From contig JBAZZX010000012.1 of NCBI GenBank assembly GCA_041658585.1, positions 1 through 64,000 of the forward strand: DNA of 64,000 bases, in the 5' to 3' direction. The notes below the pieces were generated by a model. The model had not been told where the DNA came from and did not search any database. It saw nothing but the letters and a program-made list of their open reading frames with translations. The position numbers and the translations under genes are program-made. Shown in pieces: positions 17,674 through 26,863 of this stretch (its first letter is position 1; every line of letters begins with the position of its first letter). Origin of the DNA: DYFC01 sp041658585 (lineage in GTDB: Bacteria; Nitrospirota; Thermodesulfovibrionia; Thermodesulfovibrionales; SM23-35).

Positions 17674-17734
17674 TATCAATGTAGCCCTTTCATTAAAAGA
17701 ATTCTTCGAAGCAGTGCTTCGGGGTGGAATCATG

Positions 17735-17845
17735 GTTCGATGCTTCGACAGGCTCACCATGACAATTATGTGTCATCCTGAGGTTGTCGAAGGACACCAT
17801 GACATTTTACACAGTTGTGTCATCCTGAGCCTGTCGAAGGATGAC
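17735..17845. repeat. REP-like dispersed repeats
   Basis: Three variants of a TTCGACAGGCTCA / CCTGAGCCTGTCGAAGGA type unit lie in alternating orientation, separated by ATGACA-type linkers. A related unit (CCCTTCGACAAGCTCAGGG) occurs at 22736-22754. Units of this sort are short intergenic palindromes found at many sites in bacterial genomes. Confidence 0.6.
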
Positions 17846-17883
17846 AACCGACCACATTATAACTGATTATCGCTGTTTTGGGT

Positions 17884-17915
17884 ATAAAAAAGATGCCCCG
17901 GCAATTGCCGGGGCA
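17884..17915 (-). terminator. Rho-independent terminator after FDH alpha
   Basis: A perfect inverted repeat GCCCCGGCAA/TTGCCGGGGC at 17895-17914 is followed, reading the minus strand, by TCTTTTTTATA. It lies 43 bases after the stop of the FDH alpha gene, separating it from fdhE. Confidence 0.85.
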
Positions 17916-17957
17916 ATCTCATGTTTCAAATATGAATCTTATCTCATTTGCTATGTG

Positions 17958-20900
17958 CTAAACCTTCACAATGCTAACCCTGAAGCATTTGGATTCAGGA
18001 ATCCTTGTATTGGCGTCGCCAATAAAAGGCGTCAGTATGTTTGCGCTGTCACCCTTACTGAGACCCATGTAGCCCCAATGCCAGATGAGACCCACCTGAT
18101 GAACGGTTGTGCCCTCCACCTGGAAAGGCTTGAAGCGCTTGGTTACACATGCCTTAACCTGAATACTGCCTCTGGCTGAGGTTATCGTCACCAGATCGCC
18201 ATTTGCGATTGGCCCGCTCGGAATGGTAGTTGTGTCAGCGGCAAGCTCTTCGCTCATCTCGACAAACGGCTCGGGCTGAAGTTCATTTGCCTTGGGCAGA
18301 TTCCTCGTCATAGCACCTGTATGCCAGTGCTCGGTCACTCTGTAGGAGGTGGCGAAAATGTTATGCGTGGGGCTTAAGTGTGAATCGAACAAGGCACCAC
18401 CGTAAAGATGGACCGTCGGGTTCATCCTGTAGGTACCCAGCCATGAAGGATAGGCTATCGGGCTTTCCGCGGGCTCATAGTGCCATGGGAAAGGACCCTC
18501 AGCAACAGACCATCCTCCGAAGAGATGTCCCAAACCGTCCTTGTTCATGATGAAAGGTAGAGCAAGGCCCGGACCAGCTCCGCCGTCCCACTGGTCGCCC
18601 ACCCATTTCGCTCCATCCCACCTGATAACGTACTTGTTCGGAGCGAGCGGGGCGCCTGTGCTCTGATTGGCTGATGCGCGGTTGTAAACGATACGGCGGT
18701 TAATCGGCCAGCACCAGGACCAGTAGGAATAGAGGCCTATTTTGTTGGTGCCGTAAGTCGGGTCGTTATTCAATTGGGGAACATCCGTAGAGTAACGTCT
18801 CTTCGCCCTGTTGCCTACTCCGCCGTTAGTCCATATGGCAGCCTGATTCGGGCTTTCAAAGGCATCGAGCGTGTAGACAGTACCGCCACCGGTAGTTGCG
18901 GGAAACATACCGGAATGGAGCCAGTTGCCGCAGGCTGTTGTGCCGTTATTCTGCAGGCCGACAAAGTTGCCTACAAGCTCGGTAGGAGTATTCGGAATAG
19001 GTGAACCGGTCATGGTGTACCCGTGCATCTCCTTCGCGATCAGTTCCGCCAATGCGTCGTTAGTCTCACCGGCGTATTTAAGGCATGGCCAGCTGAGGTT
19101 TTGGATTTGAGCATCAGCAATTATGTTTCCTGCATCTATCGTCCCATTTTTAAGCTCATCACCAAGCTGTGTTATGATATCCATGTCAGACCTGGCCTGT
19201 CCCGGAGGATTTCCACCCTTCCAGTGCCATTGCACCCACCTTCCGCTGTCGCTCCTTGAGCCGTACTTTTCTAAAGCAACGGCCGCAGGCAACAGATAGA
19301 CGGTTGTGCTTATGGTTGCCGGATCGACGCCCGGTCTCTTCCAGAATGCCGCAGTTTCCTGCTCATAGGGGTCTATGCAGACGAGCCAACTGAGGTTCCC
19401 TAAGGCATGTCTCACATGCTCGCTGTCAGGGTCGCTTACAGCCGGATTTTCACCGTCAAATATTGCACCATCGATTAGGTTATTGTACATCGCATCGAAC
19501 ATCGAGAGGATGGTGTAGTCAGCCGTCTTCTTGGGGAGATAAGTATATGATACGGTGTGGTCTATTGCAGGCCACCATGCCTTGAGCATGCTCGCTATGT
19601 ATTTGGTCCCATTACCCCACCAATGTAAGCTGGTCTGCATGCCCACTGGTTGGACCTTCTGCGCTGGATCATAATAGGCGGCATTGTAAAGGGCCAAGGT
19701 TGTTTGAGTCGGTAGAGGGACCTTGAGGTAGCCGGGCAGTAAGTGTTGAAGTACCGCCTGGTCTGTTGCGCCCTGCACGTTGTCCTGACCTCTCAATGCA
19801 TTGATGCCGCCTCCGGCAACTCCTAAGTTGCCTAATAGCAACTGCAATATGGAATAGGCCCTGATGTTCTGTGTTCCGACAGTATGCTGTGTTGTACCCA
19901 TTGCATACAGAATGGTTGCCGACTTGTCATTGGGGTAAGTCCCGCAGAAAGTCTCGCATATCTGCTGATACACGGCAGGGTCTGTCCCGGTGATGCTGCA
20001 CACTTTTGCTATCGTGTAGCCGTCAAACTGCGTCTTGAGCTTCTGGAACACGCAAGCCGTATCATTTAAGTCTGCTGCCACAGAAGGAGTAAGCGGTACA
20101 TCATAGTTCCAGCTTGGTTTGGTGCCATATGTGGAATCTAAAGTGGCATCAAGATTGGCGTTGTATGTACCGGCGGTGAAATCGGAAAATACTCCAATCG
20201 TGCCTTCAGCGCATGTTTGAAATCCAACATTCAACTTTAAGAGCGCATTTGTGCATTGCTTGACGTACGTCTCATTGTAGAGGCCGTGATCTATCGCATA
20301 CTTGATCATACCTCCGATGAATGCGATATCCGTCCCGGAACGCATTGCTCCGTAAATATCGGCCTGTACTGAACTCTTGCAATATCTGGGGTCAACATTT
20401 ATAAGCTTTGCACCCTTTTCTTTTGCCTGCATAATAAACTTGAAGCCCATCGGATGGTTCTCTGCCGTATTGCTGCCCATAATCAGAACGACGTCAGCAT
20501 TCTTGATATCCGGCCAGCTGTTTGTCATGCACCCTCTGCCAAACGACTCTCCCAGAGCCGCTACGGTTACAGAGTGTCAGAGACGGGCACAATGTTCGTA
20601 GTAGACAATGCCCAAAGACCTCATCAGTTTTGTTAACAGATAGCACTCTTCATTGGTGGCTTTTGCCGTGCCGAGGACAGCAATATTTGTGCATTTCATG
20701 TCAGCATCGACAGTACGGGTAGTTTTTATCAACCCGGCAATTTCGTCAATTGCCGTGTTCCAACTTATCGCGGTCCAGTTTGACGCCCCCGGGAGACGCT
20801 TCAACGGAGTAGTTATCCTCTCAGAGTCTGTAGCCTTGTAAGGATTCCCTAAGGAATCCAGATAAGGAATTCCGGTTGGCCTGACATATCCTGCAATATG

Positions 20901-21182
20901 ATTTAACTGGCCCGCGTTTTGACCCTTTGAACACAACGAACCCAGGTTGTGAGGGTTGTCCGTGTCGCCCTGGACATAGGTTATCTGGCCGGCTGCGTTG
21001 CTACCAATAATCATGCCGCATCCGACGCCGCAATAAGGACAGATATTGTATGCTTCTGAAGTCCATACCGGCGGTGTGGTCTCGGCATATGCCTTGACGG
21101 GCTCGAAGTTGAAGATGCCTAAATAAAGCGCAGCGCCAGCCACAGCAGTACTTTTCAGAAAATCTCTTCTTGTTATAGCCAT
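17958..21182 (-). CDS. fdhA: Periplasmic formate dehydrogenase alpha subunit, selenocysteine-containing
   Basis: 1074 aa when the in-frame TGA at 20577-20579 is read as selenocysteine (residue 202). N-terminal Tat signal (RRDFLKSTAVAGAALYLG), a [4Fe-4S] site (CPYCGVGC then LCSKG), the active-site block HCARL-U-HSVTVAALG, GRGCMTNSW, and a C-terminal dinucleotide-binding domain ending in VHQVGLIWHWGY and GDANTRIPE. It oxidises formate to CO2 at a Mo/W-bis-MGD centre. The block around U is the exact position of Sec in FDH-N/FDH-H. A hairpin with G-rich loop follows the TGA (20544-20560). Automatic annotation would split it into 201 and 856 aa pieces. It follows the Fe-S subunit after 105 bases. 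Confidence 0.93.
20544..20560 (-). promoter_or_regulatory. Bacterial SECIS-like hairpin for the FDH selenocysteine
   Basis: Seven base pairs (CGGCTCT / AGAGTCG, one G-U) with a GGG loop, starting 16 bases after the TGA and with the loop 23 bases after it. Position and a G in the first two loop bases fit the known bacterial SECIS pattern. Confidence 0.75.
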
Positions 21183-21287
21183 TTTATTCCCCTCCTTTCT
21201 TCTTAGAGCTTTTCATCACTATTCTGTAAAAAGCTGTTTTGTTCATATCCCGTTTCAGGGAAAATTTACCGTCCATTTGTCTCATTC

Positions 21288-22313
21288 TCATATCGACTTC
21301 TCAGTTGTCGGCAACCCATATTTATCCGCCGGTTCTGTGAGGAGATATATTACATTGGTCCTGCCTTTGTATCCTGTGTAGAGACGGGCAAACGGATAGG
21401 CGCGTATTATCGCTCTGTATCTCCGTTTAGCATAACTTTGCGAACCTGCGATTACCTGTGCATAACTCCCGGTAACTATTGCACCACTTGGACAGGCGAA
21501 TTCGCATGCTGTGGTATGTAGCCGTGAGATACCCAAACTTGACTTATCCCTTTGAAGAGTAGTGTCACTGCTTGCAAACCTGTCGTAGCAAAAGTCACAC
21601 TTTACATACTGGTTAAGCGTAGTGCTAAGTCGCGGTATATCGTATGGGCAGTGTTCCGCAAAAGTCATAGGTATCGTTTTTGGTTCTCCCGATTGACCGA
21701 AGAGTGGGTTCGGTTTTTTTCTGGGCTTGAGATGCGCGTCATTGCAATTCGAGCTAAACAAGACAAAGCCCTCACTTGTCTTATATACTCCACCCGGACA
21801 TCCACGCTTACACTTAGGTTGGTAGCAATGCTGGCACTGATCTTTTAAGAAAAGAAATTTCAGCCCCCCCAGCCCTTGGGTCTCGTTAAACTTGACCACC
21901 GTTAAATTATTCCCTGACATATCGGGTGGATTCGTGTATGAACCGGTAAAAACTGTAGATAATGCGTATATGGATGTGCCACCAGGAATAGTACCCCAAA
22001 CCGGACTAACAGTCAATGTGTCAGCCGTATTGCTTGTAATAGTCCTTTTTTGGCCTACTCCTGCTCCAGAAATAATCTCAACCCCCCTGCCGGCCCATTG
22101 GTTGATTGCCCATGATAAGGGGTTGATAAAGGGCGGCGCTGTAGGAGTTCTTGCAACATCTACAAGGGTAGTCGCTGTACCAGTGGTGGCTGTTCCTTCG
22201 TCAGTCTCCGCCGGTAAGGAATGCCACTGCTTGCATGCCACTTGACAGGCCTTGCAGCCTATACATTTTGATGTGTCAATAAACATTGTTATTTCATTTG
22301 CTGTTGATCCCAT
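21288..22313 (-). CDS. fdhB: Formate dehydrogenase iron-sulfur (beta) subunit with an inserted domain
   Basis: 341 aa. Electron-transfer subunit with several [4Fe-4S] sites: CIGCKACQVACKQW (residues 17-30), CQHCYQPKCKRGC (160-172), CPYDIPR and CDFCYDR (222-245) and CEFACPSGAI (270-280). Between CKQWHSLPAE and GSYTNPPDMSGN, which are adjacent in ordinary FDH beta subunits, some 85 residues are inserted (about 38-123; contains GAGVGQKRTITSNTADTLTV). No Tat signal or membrane anchor is seen, as is usual for a subunit carried by alpha. Immediately upstream of the Sec-containing alpha subunit; no cytochrome subunit is nearby. Confidence 0.88.
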   Translation of the reverse strand: MGSTANEITMFIDTSKCIGCKACQVACKQWHSLPAETDEGTATTGTATTLVDVARTPTAPPFINPLSWAINQWAGRGVEIISGAGVGQKRTITSNTADTLTVSPVWGTIPGGTSIYALSTVFTGSYTNPPDMSGNNLTVVKFNETQGLGGLKFLFLKDQCQHCYQPKCKRGCPGGVYKTSEGFVLFSSNCNDAHLKPRKKPNPLFGQSGEPKTIPMTFAEHCPYDIPRLSTTLNQYVKCDFCYDRFASSDTTLQRDKSSLGISRLHTTACEFACPSGAIVTGSYAQVIAGSQSYAKRRYRAIIRAYPFARLYTGYKGRTNVIYLLTEPADKYGLPTTEKSI

Positions 22314-22463
22314 ATAAGACTCCCTCCTTTCTTGTTAATCGTTAATAGTATGTCCAATTTTTCCTCTCCATTTCTTTTTTTCCCTTCTTTTTCCCCTCCC
22401 TTTCTTTAAATTATTTGAAAAACTGACATATATAAAAATCCCTATCGGGAATTACTTACCTTT

Positions 22464-22783
22464 GAGCCTCTTGCAAAAGTCCTTAAACAGCCCCCATGAA
22501 GAATTTGAAAGCCTCTTTGTTTTAAAAACATAAAGCTTTGAAGCTTGAAAAATGGAAATTCGGTTATTGAGATATTGGGTGAGGCGTTTGGGTAGGTAAC
22601 ATCATGACAGGCTTTTAAGTTATTCACCTTAATAACCCTTTCTTAAGCAAATCCAAAGCGTTATGCAATGCCACTTCTCATGTTGTTAATAATTTGTATC
22701 TAAATAGATTCAATACTAATCAATAATTTATGTAACCCTTCGACAAGCTCAGGGTGACAACTTAATACTTTTGCAAGAGTCTC
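22464..22783. repeat. Degenerate inverted-repeat element
   Basis: Left end CTCTTGCAAAAGTCC and right end ACTTTTGCAAGAGTCTC are inverted and match the ends of the element at 23001-23133. The interior contains a REP-like unit (22736-22760) and no gene. It fills most of the 830-base gap between the FDH beta gene and the DsbC-like gene. Confidence 0.5.
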
Positions 22784-23000
22784 ATTTAGTATTATATCTA
22801 TTCATACTGTTCATTATATTAATTCATTTTTACCCATCTTTATCAATAAAATAAAGGTATTAGTTTAATGAGTAAAAGGTTGCAGGAAATATTAGAACTT
22901 TAGTTTCAAATATTATATTGATTCCTGGTACTGTGAGGGGAAGATATTATACGAGTTCGTAAGAAAATAGGGGACAATATAAGCAATATTTGATACGATG

Positions 23001-23133
23001 GAGGCTCTTGCAAAAGTCCTAAAACAGGCCAATTTGTCATTTCGAGTGAAACGAGAAATCTTTTATAATCAATGGGGTATAAGATTCCTCACCTTCGTTC
23101 GGAATGACAATCTGTGACTTTTGCAAGAGCCTC
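23001..23133. mobile_element. MITE-like element with 18-bp terminal inverted repeats
   Basis: GAGGCTCTTGCAAAAGTC (23001-23018) and GACTTTTGCAAGAGCCTC (23116-23133) are perfect inverted repeats bounding 133 bases with no coding content. The interior has a second inverted pair (GTCATTTCGAG / TTCGGAATGAC). No clear target-site duplication is visible. Confidence 0.65.
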
Positions 23134-23144
23134 ATTAGCTTAGA

Positions 23145-23915
23145 TTATTTAGCCGACTTTTCAATCAACTCTATAAGGGCATCGGCATCTTTGGAGCCCG
23201 GTATGACAATTCCGTTAGGCATGATTATCGCGGGCGTTCCTCTTATCCCCAGTTTTTCGGCAAGCTTCAGGTTGTCATCAACGGCAGTTGAGTCACACTT
23301 TGCCGGCGGTAAAGTTTTCTTTGCAAAGGCGTCTTCAAGCAAAGCAAGGGATTTTTCACAGACAATAGCCTTTGCCTTTTCATATGCGCCTTTGTGCATC
23401 GGCAAGGGGTACATCTTTATAAAAAAAGCGATGTCCTGTCTCTTTGCAACGACCTTCTTCATCTCCTGATGAAGTTTTTCACAGTATGGTCAGTCAGGGT
23501 CAGTGAAGATGATAACCTTGTATTTAGCCCCTTTGTCGCCCATCACAAGGGCGTCGTCGAGCGGTATCGTTGCCGTATCGACCTTGTTGAGTTCGCTCAT
23601 CCTGTCCTGTGTCAGATTTGCCTTGGTCTTCAGGTCTATGATAGCGCCCTGAATGAAATATTTTTTTGATGAATCAAGATATAGCAACCCTTTCCGTTCA
23701 CCGGACTGAACCGCAATTTCCCATAATCCTTTCACAGGGCCGGGGCGAATTTCCAGAATTTTGAGGTCAGGCGCCAGGTCTTTTAACAGAACTGCCGCCT
23801 CATCTTTACCGAGGGCCGCTTCTTCAGCCTTTTCACCGGCAAAAGAATATCCCGCAACTGACAGGATAAACATAAGTACGATTGCCGCAACAGCGGTCTT
23901 ATGCCTAATAATCAT
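23145..23915 (-). CDS. DsbC-like thiol:disulfide isomerase, candidate selenoprotein (UxxC)
   Basis: 256 aa if the in-frame TGA at 23490-23492 is decoded as selenocysteine (residue 142). Signal peptide (AAIVLMFILSVAGYSFA), a DsbC-type dimerisation domain, then FTDPD-U-PYC where classic DsbC has FTDPDCPYC, and a thioredoxin-fold C-terminus with the cis-Pro loop GTPAI. So TGA replaces the first, nucleophilic Cys of the CxxC motif while the second (C145) is kept. Reading continues in the same frame without any other change. A 7-bp hairpin lies just after the TGA (23457-23474). It is upstream of the FDH genes, another Sec protein, so Sec decoding in this organism is plausible. A nonsense mutation is the alternative. 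Confidence 0.85.
23457..23474 (-). promoter_or_regulatory. SECIS-like hairpin in the DsbC-like gene
   Basis: CTTCATC-AGGA-GATGAAG is a perfect 7-bp stem with a 4-base loop, beginning 15 bases after the TGA; the loop begins 22 bases after it and has G as its second base. This meets the published general features of bacterial SECIS elements. It also must encode KLHQEMK, consistent with a dual coding/structural role. Confidence 0.72.
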
Positions 23916-24013
23916 GTTCCTTCCTTTCTTGTATCATAAAATAGGCCATATCAATGGCCTTAAAAACTTTTATATATTACTATATTAGAGCATTCTTTAC
24001 AAGCATAAAATGC

Positions 24014-24074
24014 GTGAATCTGTAATCCTTCAGTTACGGGTTCTCAACCCTTAACTGAAGGATTACGTGAATCT
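24014..24074. repeat. Palindromic mini-element with 8-bp flanking direct repeats
   Basis: GTAATCCTTCAGTTA (24022) pairs perfectly with TAACTGAAGGATTAC (ending 24066) around a smaller GGGTT/AACCC stem. The element is flanked on both sides by GTGAATCT, which looks like a target-site duplication. It sits three bases from the prfA stop; no T-tract follows on the minus strand, so it is not a classic terminator. Confidence 0.55.
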
Positions 24075-24076
24075 AT

Positions 24077-25138
24077 CTATAGATCCTTGAGCCTTTCTGA
24101 CTGATAATGGGCGATGAGACTTTCTATAATTTCATCTATATCTCCCTCAAGCACCCGGTCGAGTTTATGGAGGGTGAGTCCGATCCTGTGGTCTGAGACG
24201 CGGTTTTGCGGGAAATTGTAAGTCCTTATCTTTTCACTTCTGTCACCTGTTCCCACCTGAGACTTCCTATCAGAAGCCCGCTCTTTTTCCTGTCTTTCCA
24301 TTTCTAACTCGTACAGGCGCGAACGGAGGACTTTCATCGCCTTTTCTCTGTTTTTTGTTTGTGACCGTTCATCCTGACACTGAACAACGAGGCCTGTCGG
24401 TATATGGACAATCCTTACCGCCGAATATGTAGTATTGACACTCTGGCCTCCGGGACCGGAAGAACAGAAGGTATCTATTCTCAGGTCTTTTTCCTCAACT
24501 TTTATATCGACATCTTCCACTTCCGGCAGCACCGCTACTGTTGCAGCCGAGGTATGGATCCTTCCGGACGCCTCGGTCACCGGGACCCTTTGCACTCTAT
24601 GTACGCCGCTTTCATATTTGAGTCTGCTGTAAGCATTCTTGCCCTGTATGGATATGATAACTTCCTTGATCCCGCCGAGGCCTGTTGAATTCAAGTCGAT
24701 TGTTTCAACCTTCCATCTCCTTAGCTCGGCGTATTTCATGTACATCCTCAAAAGGTTTGAAGCAAAGAGGGCCGCCTCCTCGCCTCCCGTGCCGGCCCTT
24801 ATTTCAACAAACACGTTTTTTTCATCACGCGGGTCTACGGGCAGGAGCATGACCTTCAGTTCTTCTTCGATGACGGGTTTCTTCGCTTTCAGTTCATCAA
24901 GCTCGGCCTGTGCCAGTTCGCGCATCTCTTCATCTCCGCCCTTTAACAGTTCTTCGGCGCCTTCAATGCCGGAAAGCAGTTTATCGTATTCCCTGATCTT
25001 CTCGACCAGCGGCTGAAGATCGGATTGCTCTTTCGAGTATTTCTGAAGTTCGGTATGTTTTGACTGGACTGCGGGGTCCATCAGCAGTTGTGTCAGCTCA
25101 TCGTATTTTGCTTCTATAGTTTTTAACTTTTCAAGCAT
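24077..25138 (-). CDS. prfA: Peptide chain release factor 1
   Basis: 353 aa. Terminates translation at UAA/UAG. The hydrolysis motif GGQ is present in SGPGGQSVNTTYSAVRI (about residue 230), and the downstream HIPTGLVVQCQDERSQTKNREKAM and RTYNFPQNRVSDHRI segments are typical. Start taken at MLEKLKTIEAKYDEL (ATG 25138), eight bases inside the upstream gene, with GAGG upstream; the frame continues four codons further. RF1 reads UAG/UAA and does not compete at the UGA selenocysteine codons. Confidence 0.96.
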   Translation of the reverse strand: MLEKLKTIEAKYDELTQLLMDPAVQSKHTELQKYSKEQSDLQPLVEKIREYDKLLSGIEGAEELLKGGDEEMRELAQAELDELKAKKPVIEEELKVMLLPVDPRDEKNVFVEIRAGTGGEEAALFASNLLRMYMKYAELRRWKVETIDLNSTGLGGIKEVIISIQGKNAYSRLKYESGVHRVQRVPVTEASGRIHTSAATVAVLPEVEDVDIKVEEKDLRIDTFCSSGPGGQSVNTTYSAVRIVHIPTGLVVQCQDERSQTKNREKAMKVLRSRLYELEMERQEKERASDRKSQVGTGDRSEKIRTYNFPQNRVSDHRIGLTLHKLDRVLEGDIDEIIESLIAHYQSERLKDL

Positions 25139-26009
25139 TGGCATCCTCAAACTTAAGGACTTCCTGCAGCGCTTTTACAGCGACCTCTATCTGGGATTCG
25201 TCAGGCTCTCTTGTGGTGAGCCTCTGCAGAAGCAGGCCGGGTTGGATTAATAAATGCATAATAAAATTATGTTCCATTTTTGCGGAGAGTTTCAGGATTT
25301 CATATGAGATTCCGGCTATCAAAGGGATAAAGATCAGCCGTGAAAGGAATTTGTAAAGAAACGGCCAGGCCTGGGGAATAAAGGAAAAGGTGAATATGCT
25401 TATAATCATTACGATAAGGAGAAAGCTTGTGCCGCAACGCGGGTGCAGGGGACTGTATTCTTTAATATTCGGCGTTAAAAGATCCTTTCCGTTCTCATAA
25501 GTATGGATTACCTTGTGTTCCGCGCCATGGTATTCAAATATCCGCCTCATCTCCTTCCACATGCCTATCCCGACAATATAGAGTATAAACAGGAAAACCC
25601 TGATAATGCCGTCAACAAAATTGAATAAAAATGAACTGGTCGAGACGGGAGGGAAGATATTCCCGATCAGCTTTGTGGCATATAACGGCAAAAGAATAAA
25701 AAGTCCTATACCGAGCAGAATTGAGAGCACGATTGTAAACCCTATGGAAGCGGGGCTTAATTGTTCGCCTTCTTCTTCCTCATATGCCTTGTTCGCGGAA
25801 AACTCTATTGCTTTGATGCCGATGATCATGGCATGGAACAACGCGATGAAACCTCTCAGTACCGGCAGCCTGAAAATCAAAGGCAATTCAGACAAAGGTT
25901 CGCTCCTGACATGGATTTCCCCATTAGGACCTCTGACCGCCACTGTCCAGCCCTTTCTGCCCTTCATCATGACGCCTTCTATAACCGCCTGTCCGCCAAC
26001 GTTTTTCAT
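25131..26009 (-). CDS. DUF1385 family membrane protein
   Basis: 292 aa from the preferred ATG (MKNVGGQAVIEGVMMKG, preceded by AAAGGTGAC). Family marks: GGQAVIEGVMMKGR at the start, FEYHGAEHKVIHTYENG (about residues 165-180), PLHPRCGTSFLLIVM, and four or five hydrophobic helices. A predicted metal-dependent membrane enzyme of unknown substrate. The frame runs on to 26282 but would overlap rpmE. It is coupled to prfA by overlap; prmC, usually near prfA, is absent here. Confidence 0.88.
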   Translation of the reverse strand: MKNVGGQAVIEGVMMKGRKGWTVAVRGPNGEIHVRSEPLSELPLIFRLPVLRGFIALFHAMIIGIKAIEFSANKAYEEEEGEQLSPASIGFTIVLSILLGIGLFILLPLYATKLIGNIFPPVSTSSFLFNFVDGIIRVFLFILYIVGIGMWKEMRRIFEYHGAEHKVIHTYENGKDLLTPNIKEYSPLHPRCGTSFLLIVMIISIFTFSFIPQAWPFLYKFLSRLIFIPLIAGISYEILKLSAKMEHNFIMHLLIQPGLLLQRLTTREPDESQIEVAVKALQEVLKFEDANA

Positions 26010-26106
26010 GTCACCTTTCAACAAATTGAAACACTTTGTTTTGTCGCCGAAAAAAAAGCCGTTAGTCAAAAAAGAACCGACTAACGACTTATATCGATCA
26101 AAACAG

Positions 26107-26337
26107 TTACTTCTTGGTCTGTGCTGCTGCCGCCGCAGCGGCCTTTGCGTATTTTTTCTTGAACTTTTCCACCCTGCCTTCGGCGTCAAGAATCTTCTGC
26201 TTTCCGGTATAAAAGGGGTGGCATTTTGAGCAGATATCAACCTGTATTTTTTGACTTGTTGATTTTGTTGTAAAGGTCTCACCGCAGGCGCATTGAACGG
26301 TGGTCTCTTTATACTGTGGATGAATTCCTTCTTTCAA
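26107..26337 (-). CDS. rpmE: 50S ribosomal protein L31
   Basis: 76 aa from a TTG start with GGAGG seven bases before it. Zinc-binding form: VQCACGE and CSKCHPFYTGKQK supply four Cys. The C-terminus has an Ala/Lys-rich tail (AAAAAAAQTKK) longer than usual. An ORF extending to 26418 has 27 extra residues with no L31 resemblance, so the TTG is preferred. Confidence 0.92.
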   Translation of the reverse strand: MKEGIHPQYKETTVQCACGETFTTKSTSQKIQVDICSKCHPFYTGKQKILDAEGRVEKFKKKYAKAAAAAAAQTKK

Positions 26338-26470
26338 CTTAAACCTCCTGAAAATAGAGTATGTTAATAATAATAGATTTGAGGTGGTTTTGGCAATAGG
26401 GGGTCGGATACGCCCCATTAAATATTTGTTAAGGCTGGAAGACCGGGTATCCTAAGAATGAATCACATTC

Positions 26471-26863
26471 TTAATGAGCTATGTGCTTCATCTCGTCCGG
26501 TATGCGCCGGGGCTTTCCGTTCGGATCGATACAGGCCAGCCTGACGTTTGCTTCAACCAACAAAGTGTCATCTCTTACGATCCTGTGTTTAATGGAAATC
26601 GTGACAGTTGTCATAGCGACAATTTCTGTTGTCACTTTAATAGTCTCTCCGAGTTTTGCAGGTCGTTTGTAGTGAATATCCAGATCTACAACGGCAAACA
26701 TACACCCTTTATTATGGTATTCTGCCACATCTATCCCTTTCTCCAGAAGAAACTCGGTCCTTGCCCGCTCCATATATTTAAGGTAGTTGGCATAGTAAAC
26801 AACACCGGCTGCATCAGTGTCTTCATAGTAGATCTTGACTCTAATAGAGCTGCTCATTTCCAT
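26471..26863 (-). CDS. ybgC: YbgC-type acyl-CoA thioesterase
   Basis: 130 aa hot-dog fold. The family signature is present as IYYEDTDAAGVVYYANYLKYMERARTEFL, with the catalytic Asp in EDTDAAG. It hydrolyses acyl-CoA or acyl-ACP thioesters; in other Gram-negatives it sits with tol-pal, but no tol genes are in this window. Its ATG touches the stop of the Smr gene, so the two are probably co-translated. Confidence 0.9.
   Translation of the reverse strand: MEMSSSIRVKIYYEDTDAAGVVYYANYLKYMERARTEFLLEKGIDVAEYHNKGCMFAVVDLDIHYKRPAKLGETIKVTTEIVAMTTVTISIKHRIVRDDTLLVEANVRLACIDPNGKPRRIPDEMKHIAH

Noticed and set aside
17735..17845. Possible CRISPR-like array from the repeated CCTGAGCCTGTCGAAGG units
   Set aside because: Only three units in alternating orientation with uneven spacing; these are REP-type repeats. 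No CRISPR array was seen anywhere.
20544..20580. Frameshift or nonsense mutation in the FDH alpha gene
   Set aside because: The TGA is at the known Sec position, frame is preserved on both sides and a SECIS-like hairpin follows; recoding explains it better.
23457..23474. Hairpin as a transcription terminator
   Set aside because: It lies within a continuing homologous frame, has no T-tract and sits at SECIS distance from the TGA.
24022..24066. Hairpin after prfA as a rho-independent terminator
   Set aside because: No T-tract on the minus strand, and flanking GTGAATCT direct repeats point to an inserted element.
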